Origin: Flagellimonas spongiicola | GTDB taxonomy: Bacteria; Bacteroidota; Bacteroidia; Flavobacteriales; Flavobacteriaceae | NCBI RefSeq assembly: GCF_023502425.1 | Contig: NZ_JAMFMA010000001.1 | Span: forward strand, 310,001-374,000 | DNA length: 64,000 nt | Direction of reading: 5' to 3' | Part shown: positions 18,305-27,287 of the stretch, one piece after another | Position numbering within the stretch: the stretch's first letter is position 1 | Layout of the letters: every line of letters starts with the position of its first letter | Position numbers and translations under genes: made by a program | Notes under the pieces: model-generated | Databases searched by the model: none | What the model was told of the DNA's origin: nothing | Seen by the model: only the letters and a program-made list of their open reading frames with translations

Positions 18305-18312
18305 CAAAGCTA
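18305..18312 (-). promoter_or_regulatory. -7 promoter box (TAGCTTTG)
   Basis: An exact TAnnTTTG match on the minus strand, 16 bases upstream of the ATG at 18288. It lies back to back with a plus-strand TACTTTTA sequence that may serve the MazG-like gene. Confidence 0.4.
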
Positions 18313-18327
18313 ACTTAAAACTAGATA

Positions 18328-18714
18328 ATGCAAAGCAAAATTAAAGCAGTAGAGTTATTTCATAATTCATTTGGATTAGGGGTTCGGCAGGATCCCAAGG
18401 CAGATTTAGGAAAGGAAAAAAATAAACTACGTTTCAATTTGATGGATGAGGAAAACAAGGAATATTTAGAAGCTGCAAATGAAGGGGATTTGGTTGAAGT
18501 AGCAGACGCATTGGGAGATATGCTCTATATACTTTGTGGTACCATTTTGGAACATGGGATGCAATACAAGATTGAGGAAGTGTTCAATGAGATACAGCGG
18601 AGTAATATGAGTAAATTGGGAGCTGATGGTAAACCTATATATCGCGAAGATGGCAAGGTTTTAAAAGGGCCGAATTATTTTAAACCCGACATTGAAGGAA
18701 TACTTAAGAAATAA
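18328..18714 (+). CDS. MazG-like NTP pyrophosphohydrolase
   Basis: A 128-residue all-alpha NTP pyrophosphohydrolase of the phosphoribosyl-ATP-pyrophosphohydrolase-like/MazG-like group. The metal-binding acidic pairs are visible as DEENKEYLEA (ExxE) and EVADALGDMLYIL (ExxD). These enzymes cleave NTPs to NMP and pyrophosphate, often as housekeeping of damaged nucleotides; the substrate here is unknown. The protein is of single-domain length. The gene ends two bases before a terminator shared with the convergent ilvE. Confidence 0.88.
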   Translation: MQSKIKAVELFHNSFGLGVRQDPKADLGKEKNKLRFNLMDEENKEYLEAANEGDLVEVADALGDMLYILCGTILEHGMQYKIEEVFNEIQRSNMSKLGADGKPIYREDGKVLKGPNYFKPDIEGILKK

Positions 18715-18740
18715 AAAAAGCGCCAGTAGGCGCTTTTTTT
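18713..18740. terminator. bidirectional terminator
   Basis: A 12-bp inverted repeat (AAAAAAAGCGCC / GGCGCTTTTTTT) with a 4-base loop. It serves both the MazG-like gene and the convergent ilvE. Confidence 0.88.
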
Positions 18741-18744
18741 TAGT

Positions 18745-19809
18745 TTATACTGGATATCTCCAGCCAAATTTATCTTCAGAACGATTGTATTGAACGTCTG
18801 TTATATATTTCTTGAGTTGGGATGCATAACTATTCTCCAGCTCCGGTAACTCATAATCAGTGTCCTTATAGCCAAATGCAGCTATTGGTGACACCACTGC
18901 AGCAGTTCCCGCACCGAACATTTCCTTGAGGCTTCCATTTTTAGCGGCCGCTACAACTTCAGATACGCTGATTTTTCGTACCTCTGTCGCAATGCCCTGG
19001 TTTTCCGCAATTTGTAGAATACTCTTTCGGGTGATACCATCTAAAATACGGTCGCTGGTTGGCCCTGTGATCAAAGTATCGTTTATCCGTACGAAAATAT
19101 TCATCGCACCGGCTTCCTCAATATATTCATGGGTATTGTCATCGGTCCAGATAACTTGATGATATCCTTTTTCAATAGCCAACTGTGTTGGATAGAATTG
19201 ACCAGCATAATTACCGCCGGCTTTAGCATATCCCACACCACCATTTGCGGCTCTCGAATATTTTTCCTCAATAAGAACCTTTACTTTTCCGGAGAAATAA
19301 GCACCAGAAGGTGCGCAGGCAATAATGAACTTGTATTCATCCGCTGGAGAAGCATGGAAACCTTTTCCTGAGGCCAACATAAAGGGCCTGATATAAAGCG
19401 AACTTCCTGGGTTTTGGGGAATCCAATCCTGTTCTACTTGCAATAGTGTCGTCAGACCATCCATAAAATGGGATTCTGGTAGTTCCGGGATTGCCAATCG
19501 CTGCGCTGATTTGTTCAAACGCTTGTGGTTTTCAAGGGGACGGAACAACCAAGTTTTACCAGATTCGTCCTTGTATGCCTTCATTCCTTCAAAAATGGAC
19601 TGGCCATAGTGAAAAATCTTGGCAGAAGGATCTAATGAGATAGGTTGGTATGGTACGACTTTCGGTGACTGCCAAGCTCCATTAACGTAATCACAGACCA
19701 GCATGTGGTCCGTGTAGACGCTTCCAAACGATAGATTGTCAAAATCAACTTCGTTAATTTTGGAAGTGGTTGCTTTTTCCACAGAAATGTTGTTTACCAT
19801 TGTTTCCAT
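18745..19809 (-). CDS. ilvE: branched-chain aminotransferase
   Basis: Class IV PLP enzyme that transaminates leucine, isoleucine and valine with 2-oxoglutarate. The 354-residue protein is of the long (eukaryote-like) BCAT type. The PLP lysine is K196 in YAKAGGNYA, and the EEAGAMNIFVR block corresponds to the conserved TEVGTMNIF region. The phosphate-binding GPTSDRILDGITR is also present. Start at 19809 (METMV); a second ATG at 19800 is possible. It is monocistronic with the shared terminator. Together with icmF and HMG-CoA lyase in this window it fits a capacity for branched-chain amino-acid metabolism, though these genes are not clustered. Confidence 0.96.
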   Translation of the reverse strand: METMVNNISVEKATTSKINEVDFDNLSFGSVYTDHMLVCDYVNGAWQSPKVVPYQPISLDPSAKIFHYGQSIFEGMKAYKDESGKTWLFRPLENHKRLNKSAQRLAIPELPESHFMDGLTTLLQVEQDWIPQNPGSSLYIRPFMLASGKGFHASPADEYKFIIACAPSGAYFSGKVKVLIEEKYSRAANGGVGYAKAGGNYAGQFYPTQLAIEKGYHQVIWTDDNTHEYIEEAGAMNIFVRINDTLITGPTSDRILDGITRKSILQIAENQGIATEVRKISVSEVVAAAKNGSLKEMFGAGTAAVVSPIAAFGYKDTDYELPELENSYASQLKKYITDVQYNRSEDKFGWRYPV

Positions 19810-19915
19810 GTCTTTACGTTTTAGACTCTAAAATTAGCCATTTATTGTTAGTTTTGGTATACTGCCTATTTCTAATTATCATCCTTTGTTAGGGTGGGTA
19901 CAAAACTTATAGATT

Positions 19916-20380
19916 ATGAGATTTTTTAACATATTCACTACAATTTTAGCAACGTTTTTAATGGTGTCGCTAAGCGCTCAAGAATCTCAAAACGGGAATT
20001 TCTATGGAAAGGAATTTGAGATTCAATCCAATAAAGGCACTTCCAGCATTCAAACTGACCTGAAAGACAATGATGTTGTGGCAACTCAATTGAAAGGAAA
20101 AATAAAGGAAGTGTGTCAAATGAAAGGATGCTGGATGAACGTTATTTTAGATAATCAAGAAGAAGTTTTTGTACGATTTAAGGATTATGGTTTTTTCGTG
20201 CCCCTAGATTCAGTAGATAAAGATGTGGTCTTGAATGGAGTTGTTTTCTTGGAAGAGATTTCAGTGGAAGACCAAAAGCATTATGCAAAGGACCGTGGTG
20301 ATTCTCCAGAGGAAATTGCCAAAATAACCAAGTCAAAACGCCAATTACGTTTTGAAGCTGACGGTGTTTTAATCCAATAA
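19916..20380 (+). CDS. DUF4920 exported protein
   Basis: A 154-residue protein with a signal peptide (MRFFNIFTTILATFLMVSLS, cleavage after AQ). The core has KGKIKEVCQMKGCWMNVIL, where the two-cysteine VCQxKGCWM motif is the signature of DUF4920. The rest resembles an OB-like beta fold (VFVRFKDYGFFVPLD). The family is common in Bacteroidota and of unknown function; the Cys and Met pattern suggests metal or thiol chemistry but this is inference. mnmD starts 5 bases after its stop, so the two probably share a transcript. Confidence 0.88.
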   Translation: MRFFNIFTTILATFLMVSLSAQESQNGNFYGKEFEIQSNKGTSSIQTDLKDNDVVATQLKGKIKEVCQMKGCWMNVILDNQEEVFVRFKDYGFFVPLDSVDKDVVLNGVVFLEEISVEDQKHYAKDRGDSPEEIAKITKSKRQLRFEADGVLIQ

Positions 20381-20385
20381 TACAA

Positions 20386-21084
20386 TTGAAACGTCGAATT
20401 ATAGAGACGGGTGATGGTTCCAAAACCATTCAAATTGAGGATTGGAATGAACAATACCATTCCAAACATGGTGCAATACAAGAGGCTTATCACGTTTTTA
20501 TCAAGAATGGGTTATGGCAGTTAAAAGAAAAATCCATTAAAATATTGGAAATCGGGTTTGGGACAGGATTGAATTCCCTGATAACCTTGATTGAATCCCA
20601 AAAAACCAAACAACATATCGATTATGTGGGTGTAGAAGCATATCCCGTGTCTCAGGAGGAGGTGGTCGCGCTTGATTATTGCAATCAACTTAACGTAGGC
20701 GATATGGAAAATAACTTTCTAAGTTTCCATGAATCGCCATGGGAGGAATGGCATTCGATTATAAATGGTTTCAATCTACTGAAGCAAAGAAAGGATTTTC
20801 ATCAAATTTCTGATGAAAATCTGTTTAACCTTGTATATTTTGATGCCTTTGGAGCACGAGTCCAGCCCGAATTATGGACGGAGGAGCTGTTTGGTAAAAT
20901 GTACGTGGCAATGAAGACCAATGGCATTTTGGTCACCTATGCAGCTAAAGGAAGTGTGCGAAGGGCCATGCAAGCGGTTGGATTTAAAGTTGAACGTTTA
21001 CCTGGACCTCCTGGAAAGCGTGAAATGCTTCGTGCTACCAAAGTCCAAGAAAATGAAGTGCTAGAAAAGACGACTAAAAGTTGA
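20386..21084 (+). CDS. mnmD: tRNA U34 methyltransferase MnmD
   Basis: The stand-alone methyltransferase that converts 5-aminomethyl(2-thio)uridine at tRNA position 34 to the methylaminomethyl form; in E. coli this domain is fused in MnmC. The 232-residue protein has SAM motif I ILEIGFGTGLNSL at about residues 50-62, the catalytic-region YFDAFGARVQPELW, and the family C-terminal block GPPGKREMLRAT. The N-terminal HSKHGAIQEAYHVF is also typical. There is no ATG before the conserved N-terminus, so the start is the TTG at 20386. It is probably co-transcribed with DUF4920. Confidence 0.94.
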   Translation: MKRRIIETGDGSKTIQIEDWNEQYHSKHGAIQEAYHVFIKNGLWQLKEKSIKILEIGFGTGLNSLITLIESQKTKQHIDYVGVEAYPVSQEEVVALDYCNQLNVGDMENNFLSFHESPWEEWHSIINGFNLLKQRKDFHQISDENLFNLVYFDAFGARVQPELWTEELFGKMYVAMKTNGILVTYAAKGSVRRAMQAVGFKVERLPGPPGKREMLRATKVQENEVLEKTTKS

Positions 21085-21136
21085 ACAATACTGTTAAACC
21101 TTATTTAATCTCGCAACAAACCGGATTTTATTCGAC

Positions 21137-21144
21137 TAATTTTG
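21137..21144 (+). promoter_or_regulatory. -7 promoter box for epimerase gene
   Basis: TAATTTTG is an exact TAnnTTTG match, 16 bases before the ATG at 21161. No good -33 element is visible. Confidence 0.4.
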
Positions 21145-21160
21145 CAAAAAGAATGCTGGT

Positions 21161-22093
21161 ATGGGCGTGTTGATTACAGGGGCTACAGGATTGGTGGGGC
21201 AGGAATTACAGAAAACACTTCACTCAAAAGGAATTCCCGTTAACTATTTAACTAGAAACAAAAACAAGCTTGGATTACATGGCCAAGCCAAGGGTTTTTA
21301 TTGGAATCCCGCCAATGGTGAAATAGATACGGCCTGTTTCGAAGGGATACATACCATAATCAATTTGGCTGGTGCTACCATTTCCAAAAAATGGACCAAA
21401 ACGTATAAAAGAAAAGTACTGCAGAGTAGGGTGGAGAGCATTAACACCATGTTTAATGCACTTAGAAAAAGTGGGCCTTCCCATATTAAAACAGTGATAT
21501 CGGCATCGGCAATAGGTATTTATCCTAATTCTCTTACCGAATTCTATGATGAAAATACAAAGGCGGTAGATGATAGTTTTTTAGGCGAAATTGTCCTTGC
21601 ATGGGAAAATGCGATATCCAAATTGAAAACCGTTGTGGATAGGGTTGCAGTAGTAAGAATTGGGCTTGTTTTATCGGATGAGGGAGGAGCTTTACCTAAA
21701 ATGGCTACGCCTATTCAATATTTTGTTGGGGCACCTTTTGGCTCCGGATTACAATGGCAATCTTGGATTCATATTAACGATTTGGCAGGAATTTTTGTCC
21801 ATATCATGGAAAATCACCTTAAAGGAGTTTACAATGGTGTTGCTCCTAATCCCGTTACACAGTCAAAATTGATACAGACATTGGCCAAAGTGCTTCAAAG
21901 GCCTGTTTGGCTACCCAATGTTCCCAAATTTATGATGCGCCTGATCCTAGGAGAAATGGCCTATTTGTTATTCGCCTCACAACGCGTTAGCAGTAAGCGT
22001 ATAGAAAAAAAGGGATATGCGTTTAAGTTTGCTAATCTAGAAGCAGCCTTACAGGATTTATATGGCGACAAAAGTCAACACCCGTCTATTTAG
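21161..22093 (+). CDS. TIGR01777-family NAD(P)-epimerase
   Basis: A 310-residue atypical short-chain dehydrogenase (SulA/YfcH type). It opens with the nucleotide-binding GATGLVGQELQ (residues about 6-16). NLAGATISKKWTKTYKRKV is the family-specific block, followed by the SASAIGIYPN active-site region and the C-terminal DUF1731 part (PVWLPNVPKFMMRLILGEMA, in two parts). The in vivo substrate of the family is unknown; some members are linked to cell division or chloroplast stress. The gene has its own promoter box and stands before grpE with a 126-base gap. Confidence 0.93.
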   Translation: MGVLITGATGLVGQELQKTLHSKGIPVNYLTRNKNKLGLHGQAKGFYWNPANGEIDTACFEGIHTIINLAGATISKKWTKTYKRKVLQSRVESINTMFNALRKSGPSHIKTVISASAIGIYPNSLTEFYDENTKAVDDSFLGEIVLAWENAISKLKTVVDRVAVVRIGLVLSDEGGALPKMATPIQYFVGAPFGSGLQWQSWIHINDLAGIFVHIMENHLKGVYNGVAPNPVTQSKLIQTLAKVLQRPVWLPNVPKFMMRLILGEMAYLLFASQRVSSKRIEKKGYAFKFANLEAALQDLYGDKSQHPSI

Positions 22094-22155
22094 GTCAATC
22101 ACGATTCCATTTGGAAATTCCTATAATGTCTGGATTTAAACGATTTCTTGTGACA

Positions 22156-22189
22156 TTTTGACATTTTTGGACAAATGGCAGTACTTTTG
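22156..22189 (+). promoter_or_regulatory. promoter of grpE-dnaJ
   Basis: TTTTG (22156-22160), a 21-base spacer, then TACTTTTG (22182-22189) match both halves of the Bacteroidota primary-sigma promoter. The ATG of grpE is 31 bases downstream. No HrcA/CIRCE palindrome is visible. Confidence 0.65.
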
Positions 22190-22219
22190 CCAACTCTAAA
22201 AAGAAAATAAACCCAATAT

Positions 22220-22774
22220 ATGAGCAAGAAAAGTAAGGTTGAGGAAATGGAAGCTGAATTAAACGATTCCTCAATTGCTGAAAACCCTGAAGTAAACAAC
22301 GAGGATTCCGCGAAGGAGGAAATCTCGGTTGAGGATCAACTTAGGGAAGAACTTACCAAAGAAAAAGACAAGTTTTTAAGACTTTTTGCCGAATTCGAGA
22401 ACTTTAAAAAACGTACCTCCAAGGAACGAATGGATCTTTTCAAAACAGCAGGTCAGGAAGTCATGGTTTCACTTTTGCCTGTGTTGGATGATTTCGATAG
22501 GGCTTTAAAGGAACTATCAAAATCTGAGGATAAGGAGATGTTCAAAGGGGTTGAATTGATCAGCAATAAGTTCAAAGAAACTTTAAAGGGAAAAGGCCTT
22601 GAACAAATTGAGGTAGGTGCTGGTGATGCTTTTGATGCAGAGATACATGATGCGATTACACAGATTCCTGCTCCAGATAAAAAATTGAAGGGTAAAATTA
22701 TTGATGTTGTTGAAAAAGGATTCAAACTTGGAGACCGCATCATACGACATCCAAAAGTGGTTGTTGGTAACTAA
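22220..22774 (+). CDS. grpE: nucleotide exchange factor GrpE
   Basis: Co-chaperone that releases ADP from DnaK. The 184-residue protein has an acidic disordered N-terminus (residues 1-40) and a long coiled-coil (EELTKEKDKFLRLFAEFENFKKRT, in two parts). Its C-terminal beta head ends VVEKGFKLGDRIIRHPKVVVGN, the family signature. It is followed after 6 bases by dnaJ. dnaK is not in the window. Confidence 0.97.
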   Translation: MSKKSKVEEMEAELNDSSIAENPEVNNEDSAKEEISVEDQLREELTKEKDKFLRLFAEFENFKKRTSKERMDLFKTAGQEVMVSLLPVLDDFDRALKELSKSEDKEMFKGVELISNKFKETLKGKGLEQIEVGAGDAFDAEIHDAITQIPAPDKKLKGKIIDVVEKGFKLGDRIIRHPKVVVGN

Positions 22775-22780
22775 TTCTAT

Positions 22781-23896
22781 ATGAAGGAAGATTTTTACGA
22801 CATATTAGGCGTTTCCAAGGGAGCTTCGGCAGCGGAAATCAAAAAAGCTTATCGAAAGAAAGCAATTGAATTCCATCCTGATAAAAATCCTGGTGATACC
22901 AAGGCTGAGGAAATGTTCAAAAAAGCTGCAGAAGCCTATGAAGTACTAAGCGATCAAGACAAACGTGCCAAATATGACCAATTTGGACATGCTGCGTTTG
23001 AAGGAGGCGCTGGTTTTGGTGGTGGTGGAATGAATATGGATGACATATTCAGTCAGTTTGGTGATATTTTTGGAAGTGCCTTTGGTGGCGGTTTTAGCGG
23101 CTTTGGAGGCTTTGGCGGCGGACAGCGACGTGCGAAGGGAAGCAATCTTCGAATTCGTGTGAAACTAAGTTTGGAAGAAGTAGCCAATGGCGTAGAAAAG
23201 AAGGTGAAGGTACGGAGAAAAGTACAGGCGGATGGTGTGACCTACAAAACATGCCCTACCTGTAATGGAACCGGACAAGTGACCAAAATTGCAAACACCA
23301 TTTTAGGGAGAATGCAAACTGCTGCCACTTGTTCAACTTGTGGAGGAGCAGGTCAAGTAATTGATAAAAGACCCAATGATGCCGATGCTCAAGGACTAAA
23401 GGTGCAGGAAGAGACCGTTTCCATTAAGATACCTGCAGGGGTGGAAGACAGTATGCAACTTAAAGTAACTGGAAAGGGTAATGATGCGCCCGGAAATGGT
23501 ATACCCGGAGACTTATTGGTGGCTATTGAAACTGTGGAGCACGACACCCTAAAAAGAGAAGGGGATAACCTTCATTATGATTTGTACATAAGTTTCTCTG
23601 AAGCAGTATTGGGCAGTTCCAAGGAAATTGATGCAGTTGGAGGTAAAGTGCGAATTAAATTGGAGCCTGGAATACAATCTGGTAAAATACTAAGATTAAG
23701 AGGGAAGGGAATATCCAGTCTCAATGGTTATGGTAGTGGCGATTTGTTGGTTCATGTTAATGTTTGGACCCCTAAAACGTTAAACAAAGAACAAAAAGAG
23801 TTCTTTGAGCGTATGCAAAATGATGAAAATTTCGCCCCTAGACCTGAGAAATCGGACAAATCGTTCTTTGAAAAAGTAAAGGATATGTTTTCTTAA
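22781..23896 (+). CDS. dnaJ: chaperone DnaJ with reduced zinc finger
   Basis: A 371-residue type I-like Hsp40. The J-domain has HPD at residues 32-34. A G/F-rich region (about 72-110) is strongly glycine-rich. Next comes a zinc-finger region, then two C-terminal substrate-binding domains and a short tail. The odd point is that only two CxxCxGxG motifs are present (C158-C161 and C184-C187), whereas standard DnaJ has four and binds two zinc ions. The motifs are 22 residues apart, so one zinc site at most can form. The reading frame is intact and the region matches what I recall of flavobacterial DnaJ, so this is lineage variation, not damage. Confidence 0.96.
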   Translation: MKEDFYDILGVSKGASAAEIKKAYRKKAIEFHPDKNPGDTKAEEMFKKAAEAYEVLSDQDKRAKYDQFGHAAFEGGAGFGGGGMNMDDIFSQFGDIFGSAFGGGFSGFGGFGGGQRRAKGSNLRIRVKLSLEEVANGVEKKVKVRRKVQADGVTYKTCPTCNGTGQVTKIANTILGRMQTAATCSTCGGAGQVIDKRPNDADAQGLKVQEETVSIKIPAGVEDSMQLKVTGKGNDAPGNGIPGDLLVAIETVEHDTLKREGDNLHYDLYISFSEAVLGSSKEIDAVGGKVRIKLEPGIQSGKILRLRGKGISSLNGYGSGDLLVHVNVWTPKTLNKEQKEFFERMQNDENFAPRPEKSDKSFFEKVKDMFS

Positions 23897-23932
23897 GAAC
23901 GGAATAAAAGTTTTCTGTTTAAATAAAAAACG

Positions 23933-24033
23933 TATATTTGGAACTGATGTTGGGAAACCAATATCTAATTTTCTTTTTCATAGCAATTTTTTTCCCATCC
24001 TTAGATTTATTTAAGGGTGGGTTTTGTTTTTAA
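23933..24033 (+). ncRNA. candidate small RNA or 28-codon micro-gene
   Basis: A perfect -7 box TATATTTG (23933-23940) would start a transcript near 23946. Only 50 bases later comes a strong hairpin, CCCATCCTTA / TAAGGGTGGG (23994-24021, one G-T wobble), with a T-rich tail. The promoter-to-terminator unit is about 85 bases. It also contains an ORF of 28 codons, ATG at 23947 to TAA at 24031, coding for a very hydrophobic peptide beginning MLGNQYLIFFFIAIFF. The next gene has its own promoter box at 24062-24069, so this unit is not simply its leader. The hairpin could instead be the dnaJ terminator. Confidence 0.4.
23994..24030 (+). terminator. intrinsic terminator after dnaJ
   Basis: A 10-bp stem CCCATCCTTA / TAAGGGTGGG with an 8-base loop, followed by TTTTGTTTTT. 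Confidence 0.8.
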
Positions 24034-24061
24034 GGCCAATAGAGGTTATTTACCTATTAAT

Positions 24062-24069
24062 TATCTTTG
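24062..24069 (+). promoter_or_regulatory. -7 promoter box of ABC operon
   Basis: TATCTTTG matches TAnnTTTG exactly and is 15 bases before the ATG at 24084, placing transcription start at or next to the start codon. Confidence 0.5.
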
Positions 24070-24083
24070 AAAAAATAGTTTAG

Positions 24084-25022
24084 ATGGACCACATCCTTGT
24101 TGCCAAAAACGTCTCCAAAACCTATGGAGACCATAAAGCTTTGAGCAACATTTCGCTGGAAATCCCTGAAAATTGTATCTATGGCCTATTGGGACCTAAC
24201 GGAGCAGGGAAAACTACTTTTATTCGCATAATCAATCAGATTACCTATCCGGATACTGGAACAGTTTTGTTCAATGGAAAACCTTTGTCACCTGAACATA
24301 TTGCACTGATTGGATACCTGCCTGAGGAAAGAGGACTTTACAAAAGTATGCGTGTTGGAGATCAAGCGTTGTATTTGGCGCAATTAAAAGGGTTATCACG
24401 CAGTGAAGCAAAAAAAAGACTCAAATATTGGTTTGATAAACTTGAAATTGGGGATTGGTGGGGTAAAAAAATACAAGAGTTGTCTAAGGGAATGGCCCAA
24501 AAAATCCAATTTATTGTCACCATTCTTCATGAACCTAAACTTTTGATATTTGATGAGCCATTTAGCGGTTTTGACCCTATAAATGCCAACATCATAAAGG
24601 ACGAAATCTTGCAGTTGAAGGAGAAGGGCACCTCCATCATCTTCTCTACACACCGGATGGAATCCGTGGAGGAACTATGCGAATACATTGCGCTTATCCA
24701 TAAATCTGAAAAAATATTGGATGGGAAGCTATCCGATATCAAAAAATCCTATAAGAACAATATTTTCAACGTTGGCGTGGAGGTCAGTGAGGAATCAGGT
24801 TCATTTTTGGATACGATTCAAGAACGCTATCAAGTGTTAACATCAAATTTTGATGCCCAGGAAAGGCAATTGGATATTTCGGTGCAACTTGCTGATAATG
24901 AGACTTCTGTAATACTTTCAGAATTATCACAAATGGCAAAAATTAATCGCTTTGAGGAAACCATTCCTTCGGCCAATGATATTTTTATTCAAACCGTAAA
25001 CAACAGGGACAATGACAGGTAA
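24084..25022 (+). CDS. ABC transporter ATP-binding protein (NatA-like)
   Basis: A 312-residue ABC ATPase. Walker A is GPNGAGKTT (residues about 36-44), the signature motif is degenerate (LSKGMAQKIQF), and Walker B is LLIFDEPFSGFDP with the D-loop. The C-terminal 80 residues form the DUF4162-like domain usual for NatA/YhaQ-type exporters. The permease gene overlaps its end by 11 bases, so translation is probably coupled. Related pairs export sodium ions or drugs, but the substrate cannot be told here. Confidence 0.94.
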   Translation: MDHILVAKNVSKTYGDHKALSNISLEIPENCIYGLLGPNGAGKTTFIRIINQITYPDTGTVLFNGKPLSPEHIALIGYLPEERGLYKSMRVGDQALYLAQLKGLSRSEAKKRLKYWFDKLEIGDWWGKKIQELSKGMAQKIQFIVTILHEPKLLIFDEPFSGFDPINANIIKDEILQLKEKGTSIIFSTHRMESVEELCEYIALIHKSEKILDGKLSDIKKSYKNNIFNVGVEVSEESGSFLDTIQERYQVLTSNFDAQERQLDISVQLADNETSVILSELSQMAKINRFEETIPSANDIFIQTVNNRDNDR

Positions 25023-26355
25023 GCTTGGGTTGATCATAAAACGGGAATACTTGGCCAAGGTGCGCAACAAGTCATTTATCATAATGACCATTCTAAGCCC
25101 CATCCTTATTGTTGGGATGATTGTCCTTATCGCCTATTTGACCAAAGTAAACGACAGTGAGAAAAGAGTGGTGGCCGTACTTAACGAAAGTGATTTTTTC
25201 CATGAGGAATTCGGAAGCACAGATCATTTATCCTTTGTGAAGTTTAGGGATTTAACGCTGGAAAAAGCAAAGGATTCCACAAGTTCCATGGGACTTTATG
25301 GTTTATTGCATATTCCTGAAAATGAAGTATTGGAACAAGCATCGAATCAATCCTATCTGTATACTAAGGACAATCCCAATACACAGATAACGCAACAATT
25401 GGAGGGTATTTTTCAAAGGAAGTTACGCCAAGAAAGACTAGGGGATTTAGGGGTGTCCAGTGAACAATTCTCATCCATTGAAAAACCATTTGAATTAAAC
25501 CTATCAACCTTTGAAGGTGAGAAAAGCGTAAAAGGCATCACTGAAATCAAGGCTTTTATTGGCGGTGGATTTGGCTACGCCATAATGATGTTTATAATTA
25601 TATATGGCACTTTTGTGATGCGTAGTGTAATTGAGGAGAAAACCAGTCGAATTATAGAGGTCATTATTTCTTCAGTAAAACCTTTTCAACTAATGTTGGG
25701 AAAGATCATTGGAACATCATTAGCTGGTATGACACAATTTGTTATTTGGTTGATTTCCGCTTCGCTATTGCTATTTGTAGTGGTTTTGGTTTCTGGTATA
25801 GATCTGTCAGCACTAATGACCGAGGTACAAAGTACACCGGGTGCAATGAATGGGATGTCACAGTTTTCCCAGTCACTTGACAATGAGACTATTTTGTACG
25901 CCCGGGAAATACTGAATATTCCCTGGGTTTTGTTGATCGTATCCTTCCTACTTTATTTTGTTTTGGGCTATTTTATATATAGTTCCATCTACGCTGCAAT
26001 TGGTGCGGCAGTTGACAATGAAACGGATACACAACAATTTGTCTTTCCAGTGATACTACCATTGATGTTGGCCATCTATGTGGGATTCTTTTCCGTTTTC
26101 AGCAATCCACATGGCCCAATAGCGGTAGGGTTTTCGCTCTTTCCATTGACATCGCCCATTGTAATGCTGATGCGATTACCTGCGGGAATTGGTGAAGGTG
26201 GTGTACCTTTGTGGCAGCTGTTGACTTCCATAGCACTCTTAATCGGTACTTTCTTAGGCATCGTTTACCTAGCAGCTAAAATCTATAGGGTGGGAATTCT
26301 CATGTATGGTAAAAGACCAACGTACAGGGAATTGGTTCGATGGTTACGATACTAA
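25012..26355 (+). CDS. ABC transporter permease (NatB-like)
   Basis: A 447-residue membrane protein of the ABC-2/NatB type. A first hydrophobic helix (residues about 20-45) is followed by a large periplasmic domain (about 45-180) and five further helices in the C-terminal half. EEKTSRIIEVIISSVKPFQLMLGKI is the conserved cytoplasmic coupling segment of this family. It overlaps the ATPase gene by 11 bases, and the MscS gene starts on the base after its stop, so the operon is tightly packed. Confidence 0.92.
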   Translation: MTGKLGLIIKREYLAKVRNKSFIIMTILSPILIVGMIVLIAYLTKVNDSEKRVVAVLNESDFFHEEFGSTDHLSFVKFRDLTLEKAKDSTSSMGLYGLLHIPENEVLEQASNQSYLYTKDNPNTQITQQLEGIFQRKLRQERLGDLGVSSEQFSSIEKPFELNLSTFEGEKSVKGITEIKAFIGGGFGYAIMMFIIIYGTFVMRSVIEEKTSRIIEVIISSVKPFQLMLGKIIGTSLAGMTQFVIWLISASLLLFVVVLVSGIDLSALMTEVQSTPGAMNGMSQFSQSLDNETILYAREILNIPWVLLIVSFLLYFVLGYFIYSSIYAAIGAAVDNETDTQQFVFPVILPLMLAIYVGFFSVFSNPHGPIAVGFSLFPLTSPIVMLMRLPAGIGEGGVPLWQLLTSIALLIGTFLGIVYLAAKIYRVGILMYGKRPTYRELVRWLRY

Positions 26356-27255
26356 ATGGCAATGCAGCAAGAAACCAGTGAAATAAAGGAAATTATCCAA
26401 GAAGATATTTGGGGGTCCATTAAAGAGTTCCTAAATATGGGGATACATTTGGGTGAAGGGGAAAAATCCATACATCTAACCATTGGTCTTTTGTTGTTAT
26501 TGGGTGTTGCCTTTGTGATCACAAAGTTTCTTTTGAAGTGGTTAAGGCATTTGCTTACCCGAAAAATGGAGCGTGAAGACAAACAGAAATTCTCCAGCGT
26601 ATTCAAGTTTGCCAACTATGTAATTTACTTATTGGTGGTACTGGTTACTTTGAGTGCTGCTGGAATAGATATTACCTTGATCATCACGGCATCAGCCGCA
26701 TTATTTGTTGGTTTGGGATTGGCCCTGCAAGAACTGTTTCAGGATATCTTGGGGGGAATCTTCATCATAATTGACAAATCATTGCAGGTAGGGGATATCG
26801 TGGAAGTAGACGGTAAGGTAGGCAAGGTGTTCGAGATCAAATTGCGAACTACCCGTGCCATTACCAGGGATGATAAGGTAGTGGTGATACCTAACCATAA
26901 GTTTATCAGCGATATCGTATTCAATTATACGCAAAACCATCGGACTACCATGGAAAGTGTACGGGTTGGTGTGGCATATGGCAGTGATGTGGATTTAGTC
27001 ACTAATATTCTATTGGAAGTGGCATCGGAACAGAAATTGGTGTTGCAAAAACCAGCACCTTTTGTCCTTTTTGATGATTTTGGTGATTCAGCGCTCCTCT
27101 TCTCACTCAACTTTTTTACCAACGATAGTTTTGCAGGGCTAAGAATAAAAAGTAAAATACGTTACGATATAGATACCAAATTCAGGGAAAACAACGTTAC
27201 TATTCCATTCCCACAGCGGGATGTGCACATTATCGGGCAGCAAAAACCTCAATAA
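26356..27255 (+). CDS. MscS-family mechanosensitive channel
   Basis: A 299-residue small-conductance mechanosensitive channel. One helix (residues about 35-55) is followed by TM2 and the glycine/alanine-rich pore helix (ASAALFVGLGLALQELFQDILGG, in two parts). The beta domain starts with GDIVEVDGKVGKV, and VVIPNHKFISDIVFNYT is typical of the middle domain. It releases solutes under hypo-osmotic stress. The start codon directly follows the permease stop, without a gap. Confidence 0.95.
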   Translation: MAMQQETSEIKEIIQEDIWGSIKEFLNMGIHLGEGEKSIHLTIGLLLLLGVAFVITKFLLKWLRHLLTRKMEREDKQKFSSVFKFANYVIYLLVVLVTLSAAGIDITLIITASAALFVGLGLALQELFQDILGGIFIIIDKSLQVGDIVEVDGKVGKVFEIKLRTTRAITRDDKVVVIPNHKFISDIVFNYTQNHRTTMESVRVGVAYGSDVDLVTNILLEVASEQKLVLQKPAPFVLFDDFGDSALLFSLNFFTNDSFAGLRIKSKIRYDIDTKFRENNVTIPFPQRDVHIIGQQKPQ

Positions 27256-27287
27256 TAACAAGAACCTCAACATATCAAAAACCTTCA

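Noticed and set aside
22453..22743. Antisense ORF of 96 codons inside grpE (and similar ones in other genes)
   Set aside because: They are Ser/Phe/Ile-rich mirrors of Lys/Glu-rich helices, lack promoters, and have no domain signal.
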